Of a stretch of DNA of 14,762 bases, positions 8,011 to 14,762 are shown one piece after another (within the stretch, counting starts at the first letter, position 1; every line of letters begins with the position of its first letter). The position numbers and the translations under genes were made by a program. The notes below the pieces were generated by a model. The model saw only the letters and a program-made list of their open reading frames with translations, had not been told where the DNA came from and searched no databases. This stretch comes from Salinisphaera sp. UBA1666 (GTDB lineage: Bacteria > Pseudomonadota > Gammaproteobacteria > Nevskiales > Salinisphaeraceae). The stretch is taken from contig DCKU01000091.1 in the NCBI GenBank assembly GCA_002320455.1, positions 956 through 15,717 on the forward strand, given 5' to 3'.

Positions 8011-9239
8011 CAGACCACCGAGCCCAGTTTGAAGATCGGCAGATACATGGCCACCACGATGCCACCGACCAGCACGCCGATGACCGCCATGATGAACGGC
8101 TCGAGCAGCGAGGACAGCTGATCGACCTGATCATCGACTGCGCCCTCGTAGAAATCCGCGACACGGGCACACATGGCATCCAGGGCGCCGGCTTCCTCGC
8201 CGATGGCGATCATCTGCTGGGCCATGCTGGGGAAACGCCCCGTGTTTTCCGTAGCCAGCGCCAGCGACTGGCCGGTGGCGACCTGGTTGCGAATCTGAAA
8301 GATCGTGTCCTCGAACACGATATTGCCGGCCGCGCGGGCCACCGAGTCCAGCGCATCGACCAGCGGCACGCCGGCGGCAAACATCGTGGACAGCGTGCGC
8401 GCAAAGCGCGCGACCGCGGCCTTGTAGACGATCGAGCCGATGACCGGTAGGCGCATGACCAGACGATCGGTCGCCCGGCGCATGCCGCGAGAACGTTTAT
8501 GGGCCGCAATGAACGCGAACACACTCGCACCAATCGCGCCGATGATGGCCCACCACCAATGCTGCATGAAGCGTGACGCCGCGATCACCAGCAGGGTGAA
8601 GGCCGGCAGATCGGCTCCGAAGCCGGCGAACAGCGACTGGAACTGCGGCACTACGAAATACAGCAGGATCCCTACCACGATGACGGCCACGATGATCACC
8701 GCCGTCGGATAGAACAGGGCCTTGCGGACCTTGGATTTGATCTGTTCGGTTTTTTCCTTGTACGCCGCGATTTTGTCGAGCAGCGTCTCGAGTGCGCCGG
8801 AGCGCTCGCCGGCATCGACCAATGCGATATACAGATCATCGAAATGCGCCGGATGACGCGACAGCGCCTCGGCCAGGGCCAGACCGTCGGACACGTCTTC
8901 GCCGATACGCGCTGCTAGTTCGGCAAGCGCTTTATTGCTTGCCCCGCGTGCCACGATATCCAGCGACTGCACGAGCGGCACGCCCGCGGCCAGCAGGGTG
9001 GCGAGTTGACGCGAGAAGGCAGCGATATCGCCGGCCGAAATCCGGCGTCGACGCTTGCCGCGGCCCAGCCCGAACAGCGCGGTCTTCTTTCGTACATGGA
9101 TCGGGCGGATGTTCTGGCGGCGCAGTGTGGCCCGGATCATGGCTTCGTTCGGGCCTTCGCTGCGCCCGGTGACGCGTCGCCCGGCCTCGTCCGTGCCTGT
9201 CCAGTAGAAGGTATGCCGGGCGTGTGTCGTATCACTCAT
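8010..9239 (-). CDS. pilC: Type IV pilus inner-membrane platform protein PilC
   Basis: PilC is the inner-membrane platform of the type IV pilus machine. It links the PilB/PilT motors to pilin subunits; GspF is its type II secretion relative. The 409-aa product has two repeated cytoplasmic T2SSF domains. The first begins around residue 68 (ISAGDIAAFSRQLATLLAAGVPLVQSL), and the second around residue 273 (RFARTLSTMFAAGVPLVDAL). Each is followed by a GALE or GALD motif, and there are about three membrane segments (residues about 172-195, 215-240 and 375-397). A PilC assignment rather than GspF is favoured by linkage to pilD and by the N-terminal FYWTGTDEAGRRVTG. pilB, usually directly upstream, is missing; a small unrelated gene sits 15 bases upstream instead. 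Confidence 0.94.
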   Translation of the reverse strand: MSDTTHARHTFYWTGTDEAGRRVTGRSEGPNEAMIRATLRRQNIRPIHVRKKTALFGLGRGKRRRRISAGDIAAFSRQLATLLAAGVPLVQSLDIVARGASNKALAELAARIGEDVSDGLALAEALSRHPAHFDDLYIALVDAGERSGALETLLDKIAAYKEKTEQIKSKVRKALFYPTAVIIVAVIVVGILLYFVVPQFQSLFAGFGADLPAFTLLVIAASRFMQHWWWAIIGAIGASVFAFIAAHKRSRGMRRATDRLVMRLPVIGSIVYKAAVARFARTLSTMFAAGVPLVDALDSVARAAGNIVFEDTIFQIRNQVATGQSLALATENTGRFPSMAQQMIAIGEEAGALDAMCARVADFYEGAVDDQVDQLSSLLEPFIMAVIGVLVGGIVVAMYLPIFKLGSVV

Positions 9240-9254
9240 GGCGCAACATCCGAG

Positions 9255-9473
9255 CTATTCCGGCGCATGCTCCGGGCACGTATGCCCGTCGGCATGGGAA
9301 AGCGCGCGCGAGCGATCGAGATACGCCCCACAGCGCGTGCAGCGCACGGTCGGCGTGAAGCGTTTTTCCTCTTGGGCGGCCGTGTCACGCCGCCGGGCCG
9401 CTCGCTGTGCCAGGCGGCGCACGACGAACGCCACCGCCGCGACGACGAGCCCCAGGATGATCAATCGCGCCAT
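9255..9473 (-). CDS. Small membrane-anchored, cysteine-rich PP0621-like protein
   Basis: This 72-aa product has one N-terminal membrane segment (residues about 4-18, LIILGLVVAAVAFVV) followed by an Arg-rich stretch, as for a protein anchored with its C-terminus in the cytoplasm. The tail has a zinc-ribbon-like pattern: Cys45 and Cys48 in RCTRCGAYL, then Cys66 and His69 in HTCPEH. This resembles the small PP0621-type family of unknown function found in Pseudomonas and relatives, where it often lies near pil genes. I chose the ATG at 9473 over the one at 9509. It has an excellent Shine-Dalgarno sequence, AAGGGGGA (9481-9488 on the opposite strand), seven bases upstream, while the upstream ATG has none and would spoil the signal-anchor N-terminus. 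The stop is 15 bases from pilC, so the two are probably co-transcribed. Confidence 0.8.
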   Translation of the reverse strand: MARLIILGLVVAAVAFVVRRLAQRAARRRDTAAQEEKRFTPTVRCTRCGAYLDRSRALSHADGHTCPEHAPE

Positions 9474-9520
9474 GGGCGCTTCCCCCTTGCTTTGTACCTG
9501 CCAGAGCATACGTGTTGTGC

Positions 9521-9557
9521 CTTGCCCCGACGAATCCGCTTGTCAAGCGCGGGCAAG
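9521..9557. promoter_or_regulatory. Nested dyad in the divergent PP0621-like/sucC intergenic region
   Basis: The 160 bases between the divergent starts at 9473 and 9634 should hold promoters for both directions. At 9537-9549 is an odd-length perfect dyad, CGCTTG-T-CAAGCG, framed by CTTGCCC (9521-9527) and GGGCAAG (9551-9557). The minus strand of the inner dyad contains a perfect -35-like TTGACA, but no good -10 lies at the right distance. For sucC, TTGTGG (9558-9563) and GACAAT (9581-9586) are 17 bases apart and form a weak promoter candidate; TATAAG at 9598-9603 is another possible -10. The dyad could be an operator or a cruciform; no regulator can be named. Confidence 0.35.
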
Positions 9558-9633
9558 TTGTGGTCATCGGCTCAAGACGCGACAATGCGCCCCGATTTAT
9601 AAGTCGGTTTCGATCCTTAAGTGAGGCGATGAG

Positions 9634-10797
<1,164 letters not shown>

Positions 10798-10842
10798 CAA
10801 CGGCTGCTGAACCGCCATAGATTTCAAGAATCAGGATCGATC

Positions 10843-11712
10843 ATGAGCATTCTCGTCAATAATGACACCAAACTCATCGTCCAGGGCTTTACCGGCAGCC
10901 AGGGCACCTTCCACTCCGAACAGTGCATCGCCTACGGCACCAACATCGTCGGTGGTGTCACGCCGGGCCGCGGGGGCGAGACCCATCTGGAGCGCCCGGT
11001 ATTCAATACCTGCGCCGATGCCGTAAAAGAAACAGGCGCCAATGCCACGATGATCTACGTGCCGGCCCCGTTCGCGGCTGACGCGATCCTCGAAGCCGAG
11101 GCCGCCGGCATCAAGACCATCATCTGCATCACCGAGCATATTCCGGTCATGGACATGCTCAAGGTGCGTTCGGTGCTGGACGCCTCAGACTCCGTGCTGA
11201 TCGGCCCGAACTGCCCGGGCGTGATCACGCCGGGCGAGTGCAAGATCGGCATCATGCCGGCGCATATCCATCAGAAGGGCAAGATCGGCATCGTCTCCCG
11301 CTCGGGCACGCTGACTTATGAAGCCGTCTTCCAGACCACCCACAACGGTCTGGGCCAGTCCACCTGTGTGGGCATCGGCGGCGATCCGATCCACGGGCTG
11401 GACTTCACCGACGTGCTGGAAATGTTCGAAAACGACCCGCAGACCGAAGGCGTGGTCATGGTCGGCGAAATCGGCGGCACCGCCGAGGAAGAGGCCGCCG
11501 AGTACATCAAACACAACATGAAAAAGCCGGTCGTCGCCTACATCGCGGGCGTCACCGCGCCTCCGGGCAAGCGCATGGGCCATGCCGGTGCCATCATCTC
11601 CGGCGGCAAGGGCACGGCCGATGACAAGTTCGCGGCGCTAGAAGCGGCGGGCGTGGCCACGGTACGCTCGACCGCCGAGATCGGCACCAAGATGGAAGAA
11701 GTGTTGGGCTAG
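10843..11712 (+). CDS. sucD: Succinyl-CoA synthetase alpha subunit
   Basis: SucD is the CoA-binding, phosphohistidine-carrying partner of SucC. The 289-aa product is full length. It has the N-terminal CoA-binding Rossmann region with LIVQGFTGSQGTFHSEQ, then YVPAPFAADAI, GPNCPGVITPGECKIGIMP, SRSGTLTYEA and GIGGDPIHG. The active-site His247 is in GHAGAIISGGKGTA (His246 in E. coli). The Shine-Dalgarno sequence AGGA lies six bases before the ATG. A strong intrinsic terminator starts 24 bases after the stop, so sucC-sucD looks like a self-contained two-gene unit. Confidence 0.98.
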   Translation: MSILVNNDTKLIVQGFTGSQGTFHSEQCIAYGTNIVGGVTPGRGGETHLERPVFNTCADAVKETGANATMIYVPAPFAADAILEAEAAGIKTIICITEHIPVMDMLKVRSVLDASDSVLIGPNCPGVITPGECKIGIMPAHIHQKGKIGIVSRSGTLTYEAVFQTTHNGLGQSTCVGIGGDPIHGLDFTDVLEMFENDPQTEGVVMVGEIGGTAEEEAAEYIKHNMKKPVVAYIAGVTAPPGKRMGHAGAIISGGKGTADDKFAALEAAGVATVRSTAEIGTKMEEVLG

Positions 11713-11735
11713 GCGTCTCGCACGATCGGCTATCG

Positions 11736-11767
11736 AACCGGCGTCCTTTGGGGGCGCCGGTTTTTTT
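11736..11767 (+). terminator. Intrinsic terminator of sucCD
   Basis: The stem AACCGGCG pairs with CGCCGGTT, extended inward by a T-G and two C-G pairs, around a five-base loop TTTGG. It is followed directly by seven T residues at 11761-11767. It lies 24 bases after the sucD stop. Confidence 0.93.
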
Positions 11768-11787
11768 GGCTCTGTTCTCCGGGGTAT

Positions 11788-11973
11788 CTGCAGATTTAGC
11801 CGATTACGCAGATTTTGGCGGACGGCTTTTGAGTTGTGACGGCCATCGGGCGCCATGTCGTTCGGCGTCGTTTCAAGGTTTGGTAACCCGCAATGACGCT
11901 CAGCCGGACGGTGCCGGAGAGCTGCAACGACTCGCCAGCCGCACGCCCAATCTGCGTAATCTGCGGATCGTCT
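11788..11973. repeat. Intergenic repeat element, copy 2: tandem 9-bp units in inverted arms
   Basis: This copy fills most of the 300-base gap between the sucCD terminator and the GFA-family gene. The left arm at 11788-11814 has three 9-bp units. It matches the left arm of copy 1 (5106-5132) at 24 of 27 positions, including the odd middle unit ending GCCGATT. The right arm at 11949-11966 has only two inverted units (AATCTGCGT, AATCTGCGG), again followed by ATCGTCT. Pairing continues imperfectly inward (GGCG and CGGCT on the left against their complements near 11935-11948). The 134-base interior is GC-rich, unlike copy 1. The remaining bases of the gap (11974-12067) show no gene, and I see no convincing promoter there. 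Confidence 0.8.
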
Positions 11974-12067
11974 GAACGAGCGAAGCCTCGATGCTCTAAC
12001 AAGAGTTATAGGATTACATCGGCCCGACGTGCTGTTATGAGGGCAACACTTAAACCCGTTCAAACCA

Positions 12068-12493
12068 ATGAGCGAGACATACGAACTAAGCTGTGACTGC
12101 GGCCATCTGAAGATGACGGCCAAGGGCGAGCCGAAGCTGTCGTTGTATTGTCACTGTGGTAGCTGCCGCGAGCTGTATAACGCCGATATGCTCTCGGCCA
12201 CCGGCTGGGCGCATGAGAGCGTGGATCTGCCCGATGAGTCGTCCATGTTCGTTCACAAGATGGACGACAAAGAGATGACCCGCTACGGCTGCCCCAAGTG
12301 CGGCACAACGATGTACGGCATCCACAAGCCGGGTATTCCGGTCATCCCGCATGCGCTGTTTCGCAAGATCAACGATGGCAAGCTGCCGGCGGCACTGGCC
12401 CCGAGCCTGCACCTGTTCTATCGCGACCGGGTGATGGATATCGACGACGACCTGGAGAAATCCCAGGGCGGTGAGGCCGTCGGTCTGGAATAG
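12068..12493 (+). CDS. GFA (glutathione-dependent formaldehyde-activating)/CENP-V family zinc protein
   Basis: The 141-aa product has the Mss4-like zinc fold signature of the GFA/CENP-V family: Cys9 and Cys11 in CDCG, Cys28, Cys30 and Cys33 in YCHCGSCR, and Cys75 and Cys78 in GCPKCG. Named members bind glutathione and were proposed to speed S-hydroxymethylglutathione formation. Most members have no proven activity, so the substrate here is unknown. The C-terminal part (LHLFYRDRVMDIDDDLEK) is acidic. It is a single-gene unit: the sucCD terminator and a repeat lie upstream and its own terminator downstream. No Shine-Dalgarno sequence is visible before the ATG at 12068; the start is supported because the first CxCG motif falls at the usual distance from the N-terminus. 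Confidence 0.88.
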   Translation: MSETYELSCDCGHLKMTAKGEPKLSLYCHCGSCRELYNADMLSATGWAHESVDLPDESSMFVHKMDDKEMTRYGCPKCGTTMYGIHKPGIPVIPHALFRKINDGKLPAALAPSLHLFYRDRVMDIDDDLEKSQGGEAVGLE

Positions 12494-12523
12494 ACGCAGA
12501 CTCTCTTCTAGCCGCAAGGCTGC

Positions 12524-12551
12524 GCCGGGTCGAACTCGACCCGGCTTTTTT
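12524..12551 (+). terminator. Intrinsic terminator of the GFA-family gene
   Basis: A perfect nine-pair stem, GCCGGGTCG with CGACCCGGC, closes a four-base loop AACT and is followed by six T residues (12546-12551). A smaller hairpin, AGCC-GCAA-GGCT at 12510-12521, sits just before it. It lies 30 bases after the stop. Confidence 0.93.
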
Positions 12552-12606
12552 ATGCGCCTTTGCCGGCCCGGTCGGCCGTCGCTGCCCACCGCTGCGCGCC
12601 CGGCTT

Positions 12607-12612
12607 TATACT
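12607..12612 (+). promoter_or_regulatory. Candidate -10 box for nadE
   Basis: TATACT matches the -10 consensus at five of six bases, 34 bases before the preferred nadE start. Transcription from it would begin near 12619-12620, too close to the ATG at 12626 for that to be the main start. The best -35 candidate (about TGCCCA, 18 bases upstream) is poor. Confidence 0.4.
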
Positions 12613-12646
12613 GGGCGCGTGTTGAATGCCTGCCAAGGCCTTAGTC

Positions 12647-14263
12647 ATGTCCGAGTCCACGCTGCGTATCGCCATGGCCCAGCTCAACGTCTGGGTCGGA
12701 GATATCGCGGGTAATACCCGACAAATCATCGACGCGGCCCATACCGCGCGCGATCGCGATCACGCCGATATCGTGGTGATGCCCGAGCTTGTGCTTATTG
12801 GCTACCCGCCGGATGATCTGCTGCTGCGCCGCGGGCTGCCCGAGGTGATCGAGGCAGCACTAGCCGAGCTGCGCGAGGCGATCACCGGGATCACCGCCGT
12901 CATTGGCTACCCCGAATACGCGGGTGACACGATCTACAACGCGGCGCTAGTACTGCGCGACGGCCAGACGCTGGGCCACTATCGCAAGCAGTGCCTGCCC
13001 AACTACGGCGTATTCGATGAGCGTCGCCACTATGCCCCCGGCAGCCAGCCCTGTGTGTTCATGCACAACGGCTGCCCTGTGGGCGTGACTATCTGCGAAG
13101 ACATCTGGGAAGCCGGGCCTGCGGCCCAGGCCCGGGCCGCCGGCGCCGAGGTGCTGGTCAATCTCAACGCGTCGCCGTTTCACGCCGACAAGCAGGCCGA
13201 GCGCGAGCGCTTGCTGGCCCAGCGCGCCGCCGATAACGCCATGGCGATCTGCTATATCAACGGCGTGGGCGGCCAGGATGAATTGGTCTTTGACGGCCAG
13301 TCGTTCGCGGTAGGTGCCGGCGGTGACATCGGCGCCCGTGCGCCGGCGTTCGAGGCCGGCGTGTTCACGCTCACGGTTGCCGGTAAGCGCGTCCACGGTA
13401 CGCTCGCTGAGCGGCCGACCGCCGAGGCGCTGATCTACGATGCACTCGTACGGGCCACGCGCGACTATGTCGATCGCAACGGCTTTCCCGGGGCCTTGAT
13501 CGGCCTGTCGGGCGGTATCGACTCGGCGCTGGCGCTGGCCGTGGCGGCCGACGCGCTGGGCGGGGATCGGGTCTGGGCGGTGTCGCTGCCGTCGCGCTAT
13601 ACCGCTGACATCAGCAACACCGACGCCGCCGACCAGGCCCAGCGCATGGGCGTGCGCTACGACGAGGTGCCCATCGAGAATGCGTTCACCAGCATGCTGG
13701 GTACGCTGGGCCCGCTGTTTGGTGACCGGGCCCCGGACACGGCCGAGGAAAACCTGCAGTCGCGTATCCGCGGAGCGCTGCTGATGTCGCTGTCCAACAA
13801 ATTCGGCCACGTGGTGTTGGCCACCGGCAACAAGTCCGAGATGGCGGTGGGTTATGCCACGCTCTACGGCGATATGTGCGGCGGTTTTGCCCCGCTCAAG
13901 GATGTCTACAAGACCTGGGTCTTTCGTCTGGCCAAGTTCCGCAACACGCGCAGCGCCGTGATTCCGGAACGTGTGATCACGCGCCCGCCGTCGGCCGAAT
14001 TGCGCGATGACCAGGCCGATACCGACACCCTGCCGGAATACGACGTGCTCGACCCGATCATCGAGGCCTGGGTCGAAGAGGGCGCTGCCATCGACGAGAT
14101 CGTGGCCCGTGGCTACGGCGAAGACGATGTGCGCCAGGCGGTTGCCCTTATCCGACGCAATGAATACAAGCGCCGACAGGCCGCCCCGGGGCCGAAGATC
14201 ACCCATCGCGCCTTTGGCCGCGACCGGCGTTATCCGATCACCGCGGTATACGGCGATCTGTAG
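12647..14263 (+). CDS. nadE: Glutamine-dependent NAD+ synthetase
   Basis: This enzyme makes NAD+ from nicotinic acid adenine dinucleotide, using ATP and ammonia released from glutamine by its own N-terminal domain. The 538-aa product has a nitrilase-type glutaminase domain (about residues 1-250) with the full Glu-Lys-Cys triad: Glu47 in MPELVLIGYPPDDLL, Lys114 in YRKQCLPNYGVFDE and Cys150 in ICEDIW. The C-terminal synthetase domain has the ATP-pyrophosphatase P-loop SGGIDS at residues 288-293, then LPSRYT, LQSRIRGALLMSLSN, LATGNKSEMAVGYATLYGDM and KITHRAFGRDRRYPI. An ATG at 12626 would add seven residues. I prefer 12647, which has AAGG eight bases upstream and gives a normal N-terminus. It has its own terminator. 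Confidence 0.97.
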   Translation: MSESTLRIAMAQLNVWVGDIAGNTRQIIDAAHTARDRDHADIVVMPELVLIGYPPDDLLLRRGLPEVIEAALAELREAITGITAVIGYPEYAGDTIYNAALVLRDGQTLGHYRKQCLPNYGVFDERRHYAPGSQPCVFMHNGCPVGVTICEDIWEAGPAAQARAAGAEVLVNLNASPFHADKQAERERLLAQRAADNAMAICYINGVGGQDELVFDGQSFAVGAGGDIGARAPAFEAGVFTLTVAGKRVHGTLAERPTAEALIYDALVRATRDYVDRNGFPGALIGLSGGIDSALALAVAADALGGDRVWAVSLPSRYTADISNTDAADQAQRMGVRYDEVPIENAFTSMLGTLGPLFGDRAPDTAEENLQSRIRGALLMSLSNKFGHVVLATGNKSEMAVGYATLYGDMCGGFAPLKDVYKTWVFRLAKFRNTRSAVIPERVITRPPSAELRDDQADTDTLPEYDVLDPIIEAWVEEGAAIDEIVARGYGEDDVRQAVALIRRNEYKRRQAAPGPKITHRAFGRDRRYPITAVYGDL

Positions 14264-14282
14264 CGCTTGAGAGAGCGGCCAC

Positions 14283-14314
14283 AAAAAAGCCGAGGCCATA
14301 GCCTCGGCTTTTTT
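14283..14314. terminator. Bidirectional terminator between nadE and bamD
   Basis: A perfect 14-pair inverted repeat: six A, GCCGAGGC, loop CATA, GCCTCGGC, six T. The A and T runs give a U-tract in both directions, so it can end both nadE (plus) and bamD (minus). It lies between the two convergent stops, 19 and 25 bases away. Confidence 0.95.
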
Positions 14315-14339
14315 GATGCAGCGCACAGCGCGAGCGTGT

Positions 14340-14762
14340 CTAACCGGCGTTGTCGGTGTCTGCGTCGCCGGTCGGGGTGTCGTTGTCGCCGTCGATGGGC
14401 GCACCGCTTGACGGGGTGCCGTCCATGGCGGGCAGCTCATAATCCGGCGAGTCGCCGGCCTGCTGGCGATAGAACTCATCGCGATGCAACAGATAGTTGG
14501 GGTACGAGGCCTGCAGGATAGCGCGGCTGTCCTCGGCCAGATCGGGCTGGTTCAGCTTGGCGTAGGAGATCTCCATGATCTCCAGCGCGCGCGGCACGGC
14601 ACTCGAACCCTGATAGTCCTCGACCACCTGTTCGGCACGGCGGGACGAAGCCACATAGGCATGACGCATGAGGTAATACTCGGCGATATCCAGATCGAAG
14701 CGCGCAACGCGGTTGCGGATATCGATCATGTGCAGCTGGGCGTCCTTGGCATAGACGCTGTC
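14340..14762 (-). CDS. bamD: Outer-membrane assembly lipoprotein BamD (C-terminal part; 5' end outside window)
   Basis: BamD is an essential periplasmic TPR lipoprotein of the BAM complex, which folds beta-barrel proteins into the outer membrane. The frame is open to the right edge (first residues DSVYAKDAQLH), so the lipoprotein signal and the first TPRs are outside the window. What is seen matches the last BamD TPRs: MIDIRNRVARFDLDIAEYYLMRHAYVASSRRAEQVVEDYQ, then an ALEIMEISYAKL helix and AEDSRAIL. The remaining 40 or so residues after SYPNYLLHRDEF form a low-complexity Asp/Gly/Pro/Thr-rich acidic tail not found in the short E. coli protein. It converges on nadE and shares its terminator. 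Confidence 0.93.
   Translation of the reverse strand, partial: DSVYAKDAQLHMIDIRNRVARFDLDIAEYYLMRHAYVASSRRAEQVVEDYQGSSAVPRALEIMEISYAKLNQPDLAEDSRAILQASYPNYLLHRDEFYRQQAGDSPDYELPAMDGTPSSGAPIDGDNDTPTGDADTDNAG

Noticed and set aside
11748..12123. Several 60-160-codon frames across the sucD-GFA gap, both strands
   Set aside because: Their translations run through the terminator and the 9-bp repeats (NLRNLRI-, ICVICG-like peptides), with no ribosome site or family match.
12947..14479. 510-codon open frame antisense to nadE
   Set aside because: It covers the catalytic part of nadE and the shared terminator, and its translation is Arg/Gly/His-rich with no family signature.

Overview
The window is a gene-dense, GC-rich stretch of bacterial chromosome. 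The gene content points to a gammaproteobacterium: SecA with a SEC-C tail, ArgJ, the MutT/ThiE-like fusion, YacG, ZapD, CoaE, PilD, PilC, SucCD, two-domain NadE and BamD. Low-confidence inference: the acidic proteins, the gene order and the GC content would suit a halophilic or marine lineage such as Salinisphaera, but no 16S rRNA or other decisive marker is present.

Layout. (1) 14-5056, plus strand: secA, argJ, and a Nudix hydrolase fused to a thiamine-phosphate-synthase-like domain; argJ and the fusion share one base (TAATG). (2) 5057-5289: a convergent intergenic gap holding the first copy of a tandem/inverted 9-bp-unit repeat. (3) 9473 down to 5290, minus strand: a small membrane/zinc-ribbon-like protein (PP0621-like), pilC, pilD, coaE, zapD, yacG. 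This is the conserved type IV pilus/CoA/zinc-protein neighbourhood, but no pilB or pilA lies next to pilC. (4) 9474-9633: a divergent promoter region with a nested dyad. (5) 9634-11767, plus strand: sucC, sucD and a strong intrinsic terminator. (6) 11768-12067: an intergenic gap with the second copy of the repeat. (7) 12068-12551: a GFA-family zinc protein with its own terminator. (8) 12647-14263: glutamine-dependent NAD synthetase, ending at a bidirectional terminator shared with (9) the 3' part of bamD on the minus strand, which runs off the right edge.

Function. Most of the window is housekeeping: preprotein export (SecA), outer-membrane protein assembly (BamD), arginine biosynthesis (ArgJ), nucleotide-pool sanitation (MutT domain), CoA and NAD synthesis (CoaE, NadE), the TCA cycle (SucCD), division (ZapD), gyrase control (YacG) and pilus/type II secretion assembly (PilC, PilD). 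I see no CRISPR array, insertion sequence, prophage, tRNA, rRNA or defence system. The only structure the genes do not explain is the pair of related intergenic repeats at 5106-5239 and 11788-11973.
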